Positions 16,538-29,848 are shown, numbered from the stretch's first letter. The stretch is DNA of 64,000 bases from Aerococcus sanguinicola (GCF_001543145.1 NZ_CP014160.1:1860001-1924000), one strand, 5' to 3'. The notes: generated by a model not told the origin, from the letters alone. Program-made: numbers and translations.

Positions 16538-17437
16538 ATGAAAGTTGCTTACCAGGGTATTGTTGGATCTTATAGTGAGGCCGCTTTAGCCCACTGGCAG
16601 AAGATGCCTGTGCAGGAAGGGCTATATGAGGGGCTGCCTTATGATGGCTTTGGCCGGATGGTGGATGACCTCCTCAGTGGAAAAATCGACCGGGCCGTGA
16701 TGCCCATCGAGAATTCAACCACGGGGCTTATTACACGGACCTTGGACCTCTTTCGCTACCAGCAAGTTTACGCTGAAGCTGAGCACTACCAGCCCATCCG
16801 CCATGTCTTATGGGGAGTAGAGGGGGCCCAGCTGAGTCAGCTTAAGCAAGTTTATTCCCATCCGGAAGCCTTGTCCCAGTGCACGAACTTTTTTGCGGAC
16901 CATCCTTGGATCCAGCCCATTTCCTATAAGGATACGGCCCAGGCTGCCCAGTTCATTGCCCAGGAAGGGGATCCCAGTTTAGGGGCCTTGTCTAGCGAAC
17001 GCTGTGGGGAAATTTACCACTTGCAGGCTTTAGCCCGCCAAGTTCAGAATGAATCGACCAATATGACGCGTTTCTTTATGATGCGGCGCTACCGCGACGA
17101 GCTGTTGAACCTAGATAAGGACCAGCTCTTAGTTCATTTGTTAGCGGACCATCCCTGGGCCAGTCGCTTGATGCTCTATGTGGAAACGGCCCACAAGCCG
17201 GGGGCCCTCCACCAATTGCTGACGATTTTTAACTTGTTCAATTGTAACTTGGAAGGCCTGGATGCCCGTCCTATTCAAGACCAGCCCTTCAGCTATGGCT
17301 TCTTCATTGAAGTGGATATCCAGGGCTTAGAAGGTCAAGCCCAGCTCTTTTGGCAGATGCTTGAACACGCTAGCCAATACATCCAGATCATCGCTTGCAT
17401 GGAAGCCCAAGAGGCGGAAATTTCCTATCTGACCTAG
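16538..17437 (+). CDS. pheA: Prephenate dehydratase
   Basis: 299 residues; converts prephenate to phenylpyruvate. The catalytic domain (1-185) has GIVGSYSE, PIENST and the STNMTRFF motif with the key Thr-Arg-Phe. The ACT domain (about 195-285) begins HKPGALHQLL and carries the ESR-equivalent GLDARP, so feedback by Phe is expected. No N-terminal chorismate mutase domain is fused. It starts 25 bases after aroC. Confidence 0.94.
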   Translation: MKVAYQGIVGSYSEAALAHWQKMPVQEGLYEGLPYDGFGRMVDDLLSGKIDRAVMPIENSTTGLITRTLDLFRYQQVYAEAEHYQPIRHVLWGVEGAQLSQLKQVYSHPEALSQCTNFFADHPWIQPISYKDTAQAAQFIAQEGDPSLGALSSERCGEIYHLQALARQVQNESTNMTRFFMMRRYRDELLNLDKDQLLVHLLADHPWASRLMLYVETAHKPGALHQLLTIFNLFNCNLEGLDARPIQDQPFSYGFFIEVDIQGLEGQAQLFWQMLEHASQYIQIIACMEAQEAEISYLT

Positions 17438-17506
17438 GCTTAATGCTTGCTTATAGGGCCTAAATAGGTTACTCTAAGTAAGCAAGATAAAGAAGGAGGA
17501 CAAGCA

Positions 17507-18331
17507 ATGTTGAAAGTAAAAAAATGGCTGGGTCTAGCGCTTGGCTTAGTCTTAATTAGTGGACTCTTGGCTTGTAGCCGGCAAGTGGAGCCCACAACAA
17601 CTATTCGTGTGGCCACTTCACCTGGTCCTTACAGTGAACTCTTCTTAGAAGAAGTTAAACCGGCCCTGGAAAAAGAAGGTTACCAGGTGGAGAACCGGGA
17701 CTTCGATGATCTCCAGCGGGCGAATATCGCCATCCAGGAGGGGTCGATGGACCTCAATGTGGACCAGCACACCCTTTACATGGAACAGTTTAACCGGGAG
17801 GCCGGGGCTGACCTGGTGGCTGTGACCCCCGTTCCTACCGTTCCAACGGCCCTCTTCGCTGGGCAAAAGAAGAGCTTGGATGAAGTGGCGCCAGGCGACC
17901 AGGTGGCTATTTCTGACGACCCGGTCGATGTGACCCGGTCCTTGCTCTTACTTGAGAAAGCGGGTTGGATCCGCCTTGACCCAGAGACCGATAAGTCCGA
18001 AGTAGGGGAGGATGATATTATTGAGAACAAGGCTGGCATCGAGCTGTCCTTGGTCCAAGCGCCTGTTCTTCCCCAAGCCTTAAAGGATGTGGCCTATGCC
18101 ATCATCCCAGGCTCAACCTTCTATGACTCCGGGATGTCGGCTGACCAAGCCTTGCTGAATGAGGACCTGCGCCCTGAATTGAAGTTACAAGCAGTGGTGC
18201 GTTCAACTGATCAAGAGGCAGACTGGGTCAAAGATCTAGTTAAGATTTACCAATCCGACCAGCTAAAAGAACGTGTCGAAGAAATCAACCAGACCAATGA
18301 CCGGGTCCAATGGGCTTGGACTGCGGATTAA
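17507..18331 (+). CDS. MetQ/NlpA-family substrate-binding lipoprotein
   Basis: 274-residue lipoprotein with a signal peptide and LLAC lipobox at Cys23. The body starts RVATSPGPYSELF and continues GLQ-type NlpA folds, for example NVDQHTLYMEQ (NLPA family, methionine ABC importers). No matching ATPase or permease gene is adjacent, so it is an orphan binding protein. It sits 69 bases after pheA, with its own GGAGG ribosome binding site and no terminator between, and probably shares the aro transcript. Ligand unknown: methionine by family, an aromatic compound by context. Confidence 0.85.
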   Translation: MLKVKKWLGLALGLVLISGLLACSRQVEPTTTIRVATSPGPYSELFLEEVKPALEKEGYQVENRDFDDLQRANIAIQEGSMDLNVDQHTLYMEQFNREAGADLVAVTPVPTVPTALFAGQKKSLDEVAPGDQVAISDDPVDVTRSLLLLEKAGWIRLDPETDKSEVGEDDIIENKAGIELSLVQAPVLPQALKDVAYAIIPGSTFYDSGMSADQALLNEDLRPELKLQAVVRSTDQEADWVKDLVKIYQSDQLKERVEEINQTNDRVQWAWTAD

Positions 18332-18367
18332 AAACTTAGTGATAAATGTTCTCCTGAGAGGAAAGGG

Positions 18368-18404
18368 GCTCCTGTTAAGATGTTAACTTAATAGGAGCTT
18401 TTTT
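18368..18404 (+). terminator. Terminator of the aroF operon
   Basis: GCTCCT/AGGAGC with an inner TTAAG/CTTAA is followed by six Ts. Confidence 0.85.
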
Positions 18405-18424
18405 CTTATGCCAAAACACTATCG

Positions 18425-18469
18425 TTTTAACGAATGAATTTAAATAAAATATATTTAATGTTCGTTTTC
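18425..18469 (+). promoter_or_regulatory. Inverted repeat with a PurR-box-like arm
   Basis: AACGAA (18430-18435) and TTCGTT face each other across an AT-rich centre with TTAAATA/TATTTAA arms. AATGTTCGTTTT (18458-18469) differs by one base from the Gram-positive PurR box core AATGTTCGG. Its place before a purine permease fits purine control. Confidence 0.35.
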
Positions 18470-18553
18470 TATTAACAAGGATTAAATATTGTGTTAAAGT
18501 AATAATTAAAATGTTTGATAAGCGAATGATGTCCCTGTGGGCAAGGAGGAAAT

Positions 18554-19876
18554 ATGCAAGAAAAAGAACATGCCATTAAATTGCGCTACCAGGTTGAAGA
18601 CTCACCAGCACTCGTGGAATCGGTGGTCCTAGGCTTTCAAAATGTGATTACGGCCTTTGGGGGCCTCGTAGCGGTCCCCTTGATTATCGCTGGAATGGCC
18701 TCTTCCAGTGTGGAACAGACGGCCTATCTCATCAGTGCTGCCTTATTTGTATCGGGCCTGGTTTCTATTATCCAGTCCCGGGGCTTTGGTCCAAGATTTT
18801 TCCGGGTAGGGGTGGGTTTGCCTACTATTATGGGAACAGACTTTGCCTTTATTGGACCGGCTCAGAGTGTGATTGCCCTGGGCGGTCTGCCCGCTTACTT
18901 TGGAGGCACCATGCTTGCGGCCTTACTCGAGATCGTCATGTCCTATTTTGTTAAACCCTTGATGCGCTTTTTCCCGCCTGTCGTGACGGGCTCTGTGATT
19001 ACTCTTATGGGAGCAACCCTGATGTCTACCGCGATGGACTGGGCAGCAGGTGGGGCTGGAGCCCCCGATTATGGGGACCCGAGCAATCTCGGCATTGCTG
19101 TTCTTGTCTTTCTGATTGTCGTTCTCTTTAACCATTACGGTCGGGGGAACTGGTCCTCTTATGCCATTCTCATCGGTATGGGGATCGGCTATCTCTTCTG
19201 CCTCTTTATGGGCCGGGTGGATACCGACCAAATTCTAGCTGCGCCCTGGTTTAGAATGCCTTCCTTCAACCAGATTGGGATTGATTTTGACTGGCGCTAT
19301 GCCCTGCCCTTTCTTTCCGGTTACTTGGTCACTGTCATCGAAACGGTGGGCGTGATGCAGACTTTAGGGGAAGTGACCCAGCGTGAGCTAAGCGATGAGC
19401 AGGTCGCTGCTGGGGTCCGGGCAGATGGCTTTGGTTCCTTTATCGCTCCGCTTTTCGGTTCAGGCCCTGCTGCCACCTTCAGTCAAAATACCGGGCTGAT
19501 TCCACTGACTCGTAATGCCTCGCGGAAGGTGGCCATTGTCGCTGGTCTTATTATGATTGTCCTTTCCATGAGCCCTAAATTAGCGACAGTTATTTCGGTC
19601 ATGCCGCTCCCCGTCCTGGGCGGGGCAGGGGTGCTCATGTTTGGGACCGTGGCTGCGTCCGGTATCCAGTCCCTCAGCCGGATTAGCTTCGACACCCGCA
19701 ACTTGATCATCACTGCTTCAGCGATCGGCATCGGTCTTGGCGTCTCCTTTAGACCAGAAATCACCCAAGGCCTACCGAGCTTCTTAGCCGGCCTCTTCTC
19801 TTCCGGTATCTCAGCCGGTACCATCGTAGCTCTCCTTCTCAACGTCCTATTAAAAGAACGGAAGACCTTGCGTTAA
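18554..19876 (+). CDS. NCS2 xanthine/uric acid-type permease
   Basis: 440 residues and about 14 membrane helices of the nucleobase-cation symporter-2 family. The NAT signature QNTGLIPLTR is intact. GLPTIMGTDFAF and ETVGVMQTLGE are typical of the xanthine and urate branch, not of UraA. The gene stands alone with a GGAGG ribosome binding site. The exact purine cannot be read from sequence. Uracil is less likely, despite the pyr operon downstream. Confidence 0.88.
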   Translation: MQEKEHAIKLRYQVEDSPALVESVVLGFQNVITAFGGLVAVPLIIAGMASSSVEQTAYLISAALFVSGLVSIIQSRGFGPRFFRVGVGLPTIMGTDFAFIGPAQSVIALGGLPAYFGGTMLAALLEIVMSYFVKPLMRFFPPVVTGSVITLMGATLMSTAMDWAAGGAGAPDYGDPSNLGIAVLVFLIVVLFNHYGRGNWSSYAILIGMGIGYLFCLFMGRVDTDQILAAPWFRMPSFNQIGIDFDWRYALPFLSGYLVTVIETVGVMQTLGEVTQRELSDEQVAAGVRADGFGSFIAPLFGSGPAATFSQNTGLIPLTRNASRKVAIVAGLIMIVLSMSPKLATVISVMPLPVLGGAGVLMFGTVAASGIQSLSRISFDTRNLIITASAIGIGLGVSFRPEITQGLPSFLAGLFSSGISAGTIVALLLNVLLKERKTLR

Positions 19877-19938
19877 GGCTGCTAAATTCGGCTAAAGCTG
19901 AACCCTTAGCATCACTTCACACATTATTTGAAAGAGAG

Positions 19939-20048
19939 TGTGACAAAAGTCGCTCAGGCCTGAACCACTGGAACGAACTATGGGAAATCGTTGGTAAACG
20001 ATTGGACATAGTTCGTGAAGTGGATGTCAGGCCTGACTTTTGGAACAC
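19939..20048 (+). repeat. Large compound hairpin
   Basis: GTGT-AAAAGT (from 19939) pairs with ACTTTT-ACAC (to 20048). Next are CAGGCCTGA/TCAGGCCTG, CCACT/AGTGG, CGAACTATG/CATAGTTCG and AATCGTT/AACGATT, a stem of about 40 pairs in 110 bases. It lacks a T-run of its own. The inner CGA-stem-ATC-loop-GAT-stem-TCGTGAA plan recurs at 43569-43611. Confidence 0.65.
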
Positions 20049-20073
20049 GTTTTTGAAAAATGTTCGCTTTTTA

Positions 20074-20107
20074 AAAAGAGGCTGGAACCTTTGTCCCAGT
20101 CTCTTTT
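20074..20107 (+). terminator. Terminator after the NCS2 permease
   Basis: AAGAG-CTGG pairs with CCAG-CTCTT, followed by TTT. Confidence 0.75.
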
Positions 20108-20223
20108 ACCTTTTATTTTTCCTTAAGAAACCATCGATCCAAAGCATATAGTCGGTAGCTTTGCCTTATTTCTGTTAGAATGAGAATGTCTTAATGTTAT
20201 AATCATTTCACAATAAAGAAAGG

Positions 20224-20757
20224 ATGTTTCATTTGTCAGAAAATAATGACCAATCATTTGGATGGGGGCACTTTATCTTAGGGATTCTCTTTATTATCCT
20301 AGCCTTGTTTGCCTTTAGGGATCCCTTGGCTAGTCTAATGACCTTGGCTTTCGTCTTTGCTATCGGGATTCTTTTTCGGGGGATTTACCAGCTCATGGTT
20401 CGCCATCGCTTAAAAGAATCTTTCGGGATCAAACCGACCCATCTTTTAATATTTGGGATTATTAATATCTTACTGGGTCTTTACTTGGTCTTTAAGCCAG
20501 GCCTGTCAGCGTCCATCTTACCTTTTATTTTTGCTTTCTGGATTTTTATCTCGGCTATCTTTGGCTTTATGAGTCTGTCAGCGATTAAACAGGTAAGTAC
20601 GCCGCTCTTCTGGCTGACCCTAATTCTTAATATCATTGCCCTGATTGTGGCTATTTTCTTAATTTTTAATCCCCTGAGCGCCTTAGTTAGCCTGACCTTT
20701 TTGGTTGCTTTCTACTTCTTATTATCAGGGATCCAACATATCATTTATGCTTTCTAA
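20224..20757 (+). CDS. HdeD/DUF308 family membrane protein
   Basis: 177 residues with six membrane helices in three pairs, each pair resembling the DUF308 repeat of HdeD, a protein linked to acid resistance in enterobacteria. The ATG at 20224 directly abuts AAAGAAAGG. A TTG at 20233 is 9 bases from it and may be the true start. It is a single gene with its own terminator. Function in this organism unknown. Confidence 0.75.
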   Translation: MFHLSENNDQSFGWGHFILGILFIILALFAFRDPLASLMTLAFVFAIGILFRGIYQLMVRHRLKESFGIKPTHLLIFGIINILLGLYLVFKPGLSASILPFIFAFWIFISAIFGFMSLSAIKQVSTPLFWLTLILNIIALIVAIFLIFNPLSALVSLTFLVAFYFLLSGIQHIIYAF

Positions 20758-20770
20758 GCATATTCTAATG

Positions 20771-20800
20771 AAGGCAAGGGCATTTTCCCCTTGCCTTTTA
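20771..20800 (+). terminator. Terminator after the DUF308 gene
   Basis: AAGGCAAGGG pairs with CCCTTGCCTT, followed by TT. Its 3' arm contains the -35 of the pyr promoter. Confidence 0.8.
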
Positions 20801-20819
20801 GCTCGGCTTGGCGTATAGT
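20791..20819 (+). promoter_or_regulatory. Promoter of the pyr operon
   Basis: TTGCCT (20791-20796) and TATAGT (20814-20819) are spaced by 17 bases. The -35 overlaps the terminator of the gene before it. Confidence 0.6.
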
Positions 20820-20856
20820 AATGACCAGTGAATGAATTAAATATTTTCCTTTAAAT

Positions 20857-21568
<712 letters not shown>

Positions 21569-21610
21569 AGCATTGATTGAACGCTCCAGGAAGAGCTAGA
21601 AAGGATTGTC

Positions 21611-22606
21611 ATGATTTTAAATACGCAAAAGATCTGCCTCCAAAACCTACTGAGTGTGGAAAGTTTAAGCGATGAAGAAGTGCTCGGGCTTATTAAGATG
21701 GCCCAAGTCTACAAATACCATCCCGAACACCGGCCGATTCAAAAGCAATACTTCGTTAGCAATCTCTTCTTTGAGAACTCAACGCGGACCCACCGCAGCT
21801 TTGAGATTGCTGAGCGCAAGCTGGGCTTGGAATGTTTAGACTTTGAAGCGTCAACTTCTTCCGTGCAAAAAGGGGAGACTCTCTACGACACAGTCTTGAC
21901 TATGTCGGCCTTGGGGGTTGATATTGCGGTAATCAGGCATGGGCAAGACCACTATTATGATGACTTGGTTAAGAGCCCTCATATCCATTGTGCTCTTATC
22001 AATGGTGGGGACGGTAGCGGCCAGCACCCTAGCCAGTGTTTACTCGACCTCATGACAATCTATGAAGAATTCGGCCGCTTCCAAGGCTTGAAGGTAGCCA
22101 TTGTTGGGGACCTGGTTCATTCCCGGGTGGCTAAGTCCAACATGCAAATGCTCCACCGCCTAGGCGCTGAGCTCTACTTCGCCGGGGCTCCTGAGTGGTA
22201 TGACACAAGTTTTGACCAGTATGGCCATTATGAAGATCTCGACCAGATTGTTGAGAAGGTGGACGTTATGATGATGCTCCGGGTCCAAAACGAACGCCAT
22301 CACGGAGAGAAATCCTACAGCAAGGAAGACTACCACCAAGCTTATGGTCTAACTCTAAAACGAGCTGAAAGACTGCAAGATCATGCCATTATTATGCATC
22401 CAGCTCCTGTTAACCGGGATGTGGAGATTGCCGACAGTCTGGTGGAGTGCGACCAATCCCGCATCGTCCAACAGATGTCCAATGGGGTCTTTATGCGGAT
22501 GGCTATCTTAGAAGCTGTCATCAATGGTAAAGAAGCAAAAAAAGAGAATAGGGAGGCTAAGCATGAAAACACTAATCAAGAATGGCTTAATGAATGGGCA
22601 GGCTAA
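21611..22606 (+). CDS. pyrB: Aspartate carbamoyltransferase catalytic chain
   Basis: 331 residues; condenses carbamoyl phosphate with aspartate. The carbamoyl phosphate loop FENSTRTH, the HPSQCLLDL segment and MHPAPVNR are in place. The protein ends about 20 residues later than usual, with a Lys/Glu-rich tail, and this tail coding region overlaps pyrC by 44 bases. No regulatory pyrI is present, as expected in Gram-positives. Confidence 0.95.
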   Translation: MILNTQKICLQNLLSVESLSDEEVLGLIKMAQVYKYHPEHRPIQKQYFVSNLFFENSTRTHRSFEIAERKLGLECLDFEASTSSVQKGETLYDTVLTMSALGVDIAVIRHGQDHYYDDLVKSPHIHCALINGGDGSGQHPSQCLLDLMTIYEEFGRFQGLKVAIVGDLVHSRVAKSNMQMLHRLGAELYFAGAPEWYDTSFDQYGHYEDLDQIVEKVDVMMMLRVQNERHHGEKSYSKEDYHQAYGLTLKRAERLQDHAIIMHPAPVNRDVEIADSLVECDQSRIVQQMSNGVFMRMAILEAVINGKEAKKENREAKHENTNQEWLNEWAG

Positions 22607-23843
22607 TGCGCTGGATCCGGTTGAACTCGTTATTGAGGATGGGCGTATCCAAGCTTTAGGCCAGGGCTTCGCGGAAGAAGCTTTTGACCAAGTCTTTGAC
22701 GCTCAAGGGGGCTTAATCAGTCCCGGCCTAGTGGATGTTCACGTCCACTTCCGGGAGCCTGGTCAAGAACATAAGGAAACCATTGCTTCCGGGAGCTTAG
22801 CCGCAGCCCGGGGTGGTTTTACCACCGTCTGTGCCATGCCCAATGTAGACCCTGTGCCGTCTTCTAAGGAACGCTTGGACCATATGTATGACCTGATCAA
22901 AAAAGAGGCTAAAATCAAGGTCCACCAATACGCTACGATTACCAAGGGCCTCCGGTCGGATGAATTGGTGGACTATGAGGCTTTGAGCCAAGCGGGCGCC
23001 TTTGCCTTCAGTAATGATGGGGTAGGGGTCCAGACTGCAGGCACCATGTACCAGGCCATGCAGGAAGCTGCCAAAGTTAATAAAGCCTTGGTGGCCCATG
23101 TGGAAGATGATTCGCTCTTGTTTGGTGGGGTCATGAATGCGGGAGACCGTTCTGAGGAACTAGGCCTACCAGGTATTCTACCGATTTCAGAATCTTCACA
23201 AATCGCCCGGGACCTTCTCCTGGCAGAAGCGACCGGCGTCCACTACCATGTCTGCCATGTCTCAACCAAGGAGAGTGTGCGGGCCGTACGTCAGGCTAAG
23301 GCAGCGGGGATCCATGTGACCTGTGAAGTCTCTCCCCACCACTTGCTGTTAGCGGATGAAGATATTCCGGCTGATAACGCCATGTACAAGATGAATCCGC
23401 CGCTACGTTCAACTGCTGACCGCCAAGCCCTAATTGATGGGCTCTTGGACGGCACCATTGACTGTATTGCAACCGACCACGCCCCACATGCCTTCGAAGA
23501 GAAGAACCAAGGCTTCCTTAAGTCAGCCTTTGGGATTGTCGGCATCGAGACGGCCTTCCAACTGATCTACAGCTATTTTGTTGAAAGAGGTATTTTTACC
23601 CTCGAACAGGTGGTCAATTGGATGGCCCGCAAACCGGCAGAAATCTTTAACTTAGAGGCAGGCCAGCTAAAAGTTGGCAGCCCAGCTGACCTGGCTATCT
23701 TTGCCCTCGACCAGGAAAGTGAGATTAATCCCGATGACTTCCTCTCCAAAGGGAAGAATACGCCTTTTGCAGGCTGGAAGATCAAGGGAGAGACCCTAGC
23801 AACTTTCGTGGATGGGCAATTGGTATGGCAAAAGGAGGCCTAA
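22563..23843 (+). CDS. pyrC: Dihydroorotase
   Basis: 426 residues; closes carbamoyl aspartate to dihydroorotate. The metal motif [10 protein letters not shown], the second-half HVSTKES and CEVSPHH, and ATDHAPH with the catalytic Asp are present. The ATG at 22563 with GGGAGG upstream is favoured over an in-frame one at 22524. It overlaps the end of pyrB. Confidence 0.95.
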   Translation: MKTLIKNGLMNGQANALDPVELVIEDGRIQALGQGFAEEAFDQVFDAQGGLISPGLVDVHVHFREPGQEHKETIASGSLAAARGGFTTVCAMPNVDPVPSSKERLDHMYDLIKKEAKIKVHQYATITKGLRSDELVDYEALSQAGAFAFSNDGVGVQTAGTMYQAMQEAAKVNKALVAHVEDDSLLFGGVMNAGDRSEELGLPGILPISESSQIARDLLLAEATGVHYHVCHVSTKESVRAVRQAKAAGIHVTCEVSPHHLLLADEDIPADNAMYKMNPPLRSTADRQALIDGLLDGTIDCIATDHAPHAFEEKNQGFLKSAFGIVGIETAFQLIYSYFVERGIFTLEQVVNWMARKPAEIFNLEAGQLKVGSPADLAIFALDQESEINPDDFLSKGKNTPFAGWKIKGETLATFVDGQLVWQKEA

Positions 23844-23845
23844 AG

Positions 23846-24922
23846 ATGGAAAGAATTTTATTACTTGAAGATGGCACATATTTTAGCGGACAAGCTTTTG
23901 GTGCCTTAAAAGAAGTCAGCGGTGAGCTTATTTTTACCACTGGCATGACCGGCTACCAAGAGACCATCACGGACCCGTCTTATTTTGGCCAGTTGATTAC
24001 TTTTACTTATCCGATGATCGGCAATTACGGGATCACGGCAGATAATAATGAATCCGTTGCTCCTTCTTGTAAGGCGGTCATTGTTAAGGAATGGGCCCGC
24101 CGTCCCTCCAATTGGCGGAGCCAGATGAACTTGGATGAGTTTTTGAAACAACATGAGATTCCAGGTTTAGCAGGGATTGATACCCGGGCCTTGACCCATA
24201 AAATTCGTGAACAGGGGGCCATGAAAGCAGCTATTATCGCGGTTGATGCCGACCGGGACCAAGCCCTGGCTGAGCTCAAAGCCGAACCAGCTCTTAAGGA
24301 CCACGTTGCGAGTGTCTCAACTAAGACGCCTTATCCTAATCCTAATACCGGACGTCGGGTGGTTGTCGTGGACTTTGGCCTCAAGCATTCGATCCTGCGG
24401 GCGCTCTCTGAACGGCATTGTTCCGTGACCGTTGTCCCTTATGATACCGATGCTCAAACGATCCTGGCCCTCAAACCCGATGGCGTCATGCTCTCAAACG
24501 GACCAGGAGATCCGAAAGACTTGCCTGCTGTCCTCGATATGATCCGTGAAATTCAAGAACAGGTCCCAATCTTCGGGATCTGCCTCGGCCACCAATTATT
24601 TGCCCTCGCCAATGGAGCCGATACCTACAAGATGAAATTCGGCCACCGCGGAGTCAACCATCCAGTCCGCGAGATTGCGACCGGTCGGATTGACTTCACT
24701 TCTCAGAACCATGGCTATGCGGTAGCCAAAGACTCCATCGATCCAGAAAAATTAATCATTACCCATGTGGAGATTAATGACGGGACAGTGGAAGGGCTCA
24801 AGCACCGCCACTATCCAGCCTTCACCGTCCAATACCATCCGGACGCTGCCCCAGGGCCACACGACGCCCTCCATCTCTTCGATGACTTCATGGCAATGAT
24901 TGATGCAAGAAAGGAGCACTAA
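23846..24922 (+). CDS. carA: Carbamoyl-phosphate synthase small (glutaminase) chain
   Basis: 358 residues; hydrolyses glutamine and passes ammonia to CarB. Class I amidotransferase domain in the C-terminal half with GICLGHQLF (nucleophile Cys) and YHPDAAPGP (His, Glu triad partner). The ATG at 23846 has AAAGGAGG before it, which itself lies in the 3' end of pyrC. Its place in the pyr operon makes it the pyrimidine-side enzyme (pyrAA). Confidence 0.95.
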   Translation: MERILLLEDGTYFSGQAFGALKEVSGELIFTTGMTGYQETITDPSYFGQLITFTYPMIGNYGITADNNESVAPSCKAVIVKEWARRPSNWRSQMNLDEFLKQHEIPGLAGIDTRALTHKIREQGAMKAAIIAVDADRDQALAELKAEPALKDHVASVSTKTPYPNPNTGRRVVVVDFGLKHSILRALSERHCSVTVVPYDTDAQTILALKPDGVMLSNGPGDPKDLPAVLDMIREIQEQVPIFGICLGHQLFALANGADTYKMKFGHRGVNHPVREIATGRIDFTSQNHGYAVAKDSIDPEKLIITHVEINDGTVEGLKHRHYPAFTVQYHPDAAPGPHDALHLFDDFMAMIDARKEH

Positions 24923-24923
24923 G

Positions 24924-27900
24924 ATGCCTAAACGTACAGATATCCAAAAAATTATGGTCATTGGCTCAGGCCCGATTGTGATCGGCCAAGCAGCTGAATT
25001 TGACTATGCTGGGACCCAGGTTTGCCTAGCTCTTAAAGAAGAAGGCTATGAAGTCGTCCTCGTCAATTCTAACCCTGCGACCATCATGACTGACAAGGAG
25101 ATCGCAGATGAGGTCTATATCGAACCCATTACCTATGAATTTGTCTCCCGCATCCTGAGAAAAGATCGTCCCGATGCGATTCTGCCAACCCTAGGCGGGC
25201 AAACCGGTCTTAATATGGCCTTAGAATTGTCTAAAGCCGGCATCTTAGACGAATTAGGCATTGAATTACTGGGCACCAAACTCTCAGCCATTGAACAGGC
25301 CGAGGACCGGGACCAGTTCAAGCAATTGATGGAAGAATTAAAGCAACCCATCCCTGAATCGACCATTGTCCACACGGTAGATGAAGCGGTCGCTTTTGGA
25401 GCGAAAATCGGCTACCCCTTGATTGTACGTCCAGCCTATACCCTAGGCGGAACGGGTGGGGGCCTATGCGAGAACGAAGAGGAGCTTAAAGAAATCACCG
25501 AAAACGGGCTTTCCTTATCCCCCGTGACCCAGTGCCTGATCGAACAGAGCATTGCGGGTTACAAGGAAATTGAATACGAAGTGATGAGGGACTCCGCTGA
25601 TAATGCCATTGTGGTATGTAATATGGAGAACTTTGACCCTGTCGGTATCCACACGGGCGACTCTATTGTTTACGCACCCACCCAGACCCTGTCCGATGAT
25701 GAACACCAGATGCTTCGTGATGCTTCCTTAGCTATTATCCGTGCCCTTGAAATTGAAGGGGGCTGTAATGTGCAGTTAGCTCTAGATCCTAAGAGCTTCA
25801 AGTATTATGTGATTGAAGTGAACCCTCGGGTGTCTCGGTCTTCTGCTTTAGCTTCCAAGGCAACAGGTTATCCGATCGCCAAGCTAGCAGCCAAGATTGC
25901 CCTCGGCCTGACCCTGGATGAAATGATGAACCCTGTGACGGAATCAACTTATGCAGAATTTGAGCCCACCTTGGACTATGTTGTCTGCAAGATTCCGCGC
26001 TGGCCTTTTGACAAGTTCCAAGATGCGGAGCGCCGCCTAGGGACACAAATGAAGGCGACAGGAGAAGTCATGGCGATCGGAAGGAATATCGAAGAAGCGA
26101 CGCTGAAGGCTGTCCGTTCACTGGAAATTGGCTGCTACCACGCCGAAATGAAAGAACTCGAAGATGTCTCAGACGATGTCATTAGCGAAAAATTAATCAA
26201 AGCCCAAGACGACCGACTCTTCTATATCATGGAAGCCATCCGCCGCGGCTACAGCATTGAAGATATCGCCCAGTTGACAAAGATCGATCTCTTCTTCCTG
26301 GATAAACTTTTACACATCGTAGAAATTGAGGATGATCTTAAGTCGCACCCAGGAGACATGGAAAAACTTGGCCAGGCTAAAACATATGGCTTTACCGATT
26401 ATAAGCTGGCCCAGTTATGGGACATGGACGAAGCTGACTTCCGTGAGAAACGCTTGGAAGCGGGCATCCATCCGGTCTACAAGATGGTAGATACTTGTGC
26501 TGCTGAATTCGAAGCTTCCACTCCATACTTCTACAGCTCTTATGAAAGCCACAGTGAAAGCCAGCCTTCCACGGACAAAGACTCTATCCTCGTCCTAGGT
26601 TCAGGCCCTATCCGGATTGGCCAGGGGGTCGAATTTGACTATGCGACTGTCCATTCTGTGAAGGCCATCCAAGACGCGGGCTATGAAGCCATTATTATGA
26701 ACAATAACCCGGAAACCGTGTCGACAGACTTCTCCATCTCTGACAAGCTCTACTTTGAACCTTTAACTTTTGAAGATGTGATGGAAGTCATTGCGGTTGA
26801 AAAGCCCCTCGGCGTTATCGTCCAATTCGGAGGTCAGACCGCCATCAACCTGGCTGCACCACTCGCCGAGGCTGGCGTTAAGATCCTAGGAACCACAGTG
26901 GAAGATTTGGACCGGGCAGAAGACCGTGATTTATTCGAACAGGCCCTGAGCCAGTTAGAGATTCCTCAACCGATTGGGGACACGGCTAGAAGTCCCGAAG
27001 AAGCGGTACAGATCGCGGACAAGATCGGCTACCCAGTGCTGGTACGGCCATCCTATGTTCTAGGCGGCCGGGCCATGCAGATTGTGGAACACCAAGCCGA
27101 CCTTGAAAACTATATGGCCAATGCGGTGAAGGCCTCACCTGAACATCCGGTTCTGATCGACCGCTACCTCCCTGGCTATGAATGCGAAGTCGATGCCATC
27201 TGTGACGGGGAGAATGTCCTTGTGCCAGGTATCTTGGAACATATCGAGCATGCCGGCGTCCATTCAGGCGACTCCATGGGGATCTATCCACCCCAATCCT
27301 TCTCTGAAGAGATTAAGGCCACTATCTTGGACTATACGGAAAAATTAGCCCTGGGCTTAAACTGCATCGGCATGATGAATATCCAATTCGTTATTTATGA
27401 AAATAAAGTCTATGTGATTGAAGTGAATCCACGGGCTAGCCGGACCGTACCTTTCTTAAGTAAGGTGACCGATATTCCAATGGCCCAACTGGCAAGCAAG
27501 GCTATACTTGGGCAGAAAATCACCGATCTTGGCTATCCAACTGGCCTAGCAGCTGAAACAGACCAAGTCTATGTCAAGGCACCGGTCTTCTCCTTCACTA
27601 AATTGAACCAAGTCGACTCCTATCTGAGTCCTGAAATGAAGTCAACAGGGGAAGTCATGGGCGGCGACCGCGATAGCAACAAGGCCCTCTACAAGGCCTT
27701 TGAGGCAGCCGGCCTCCATATGCCGGACCACGGGAATATTCTCTTTACTATTGCTGACGAAGACAAGGAAGAAGCCTATGACCTGGCCGACGCTTTTGCG
27801 GAACTGGGTTATGGGATTGTGGCCACAACGAATACAGCGGCTTACTTTGAAGAACAAGGGCTCTTGGTTCAAAGCATTGAAGGCCACAGTGAAGATCCTC

Positions 27901-28112
27901 AGGCCCCATCTGTCCAAGAAGCCATCCATTCAGGCTCTATCCAAGCCGTTGTTAACCGGGTCTCCCAAGAGGAAGACGAAAGCCAGGACTACAGTTTTGC
28001 GATCCGCCAAGCTGCGGTTGAACAAGGGGTCCCACTCTTTACCTCCTTGGATACAGCCCGCGCCATCCTTCGTGTCATGCAAGCTCGTGCATTCTCAATT
28101 CAAGCGATTTAA
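24924..28112 (+). CDS. carB: Carbamoyl-phosphate synthase large chain
   Basis: 1062 residues with two homologous ATP-grasp halves (carboxyphosphate, about 1-400; carbamoyl phosphate, about 550-930), an oligomerisation part between them and a C-terminal MGS-like allosteric domain. The repeated motifs [19 protein letters not shown] and [17 protein letters not shown] mark the halves. The start is the ATG at 24924 after AAAGGAG, two bases downstream of the carA stop. Confidence 0.96.
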   Translation: MPKRTDIQKIMVIGSGPIVIGQAAEFDYAGTQVCLALKEEGYEVVLVNSNPATIMTDKEIADEVYIEPITYEFVSRILRKDRPDAILPTLGGQTGLNMALELSKAGILDELGIELLGTKLSAIEQAEDRDQFKQLMEELKQPIPESTIVHTVDEAVAFGAKIGYPLIVRPAYTLGGTGGGLCENEEELKEITENGLSLSPVTQCLIEQSIAGYKEIEYEVMRDSADNAIVVCNMENFDPVGIHTGDSIVYAPTQTLSDDEHQMLRDASLAIIRALEIEGGCNVQLALDPKSFKYYVIEVNPRVSRSSALASKATGYPIAKLAAKIALGLTLDEMMNPVTESTYAEFEPTLDYVVCKIPRWPFDKFQDAERRLGTQMKATGEVMAIGRNIEEATLKAVRSLEIGCYHAEMKELEDVSDDVISEKLIKAQDDRLFYIMEAIRRGYSIEDIAQLTKIDLFFLDKLLHIVEIEDDLKSHPGDMEKLGQAKTYGFTDYKLAQLWDMDEADFREKRLEAGIHPVYKMVDTCAAEFEASTPYFYSSYESHSESQPSTDKDSILVLGSGPIRIGQGVEFDYATVHSVKAIQDAGYEAIIMNNNPETVSTDFSISDKLYFEPLTFEDVMEVIAVEKPLGVIVQFGGQTAINLAAPLAEAGVKILGTTVEDLDRAEDRDLFEQALSQLEIPQPIGDTARSPEEAVQIADKIGYPVLVRPSYVLGGRAMQIVEHQADLENYMANAVKASPEHPVLIDRYLPGYECEVDAICDGENVLVPGILEHIEHAGVHSGDSMGIYPPQSFSEEIKATILDYTEKLALGLNCIGMMNIQFVIYENKVYVIEVNPRASRTVPFLSKVTDIPMAQLASKAILGQKITDLGYPTGLAAETDQVYVKAPVFSFTKLNQVDSYLSPEMKSTGEVMGGDRDSNKALYKAFEAAGLHMPDHGNILFTIADEDKEEAYDLADAFAELGYGIVATTNTAAYFEEQGLLVQSIEGHSEDPQAPSVQEAIHSGSIQAVVNRVSQEEDESQDYSFAIRQAAVEQGVPLFTSLDTARAILRVMQARAFSIQAI

Positions 28113-28136
28113 ATTATTTTAGAAAGGGGAGAGGAC

Positions 28137-29848
<1,712 letters not shown>

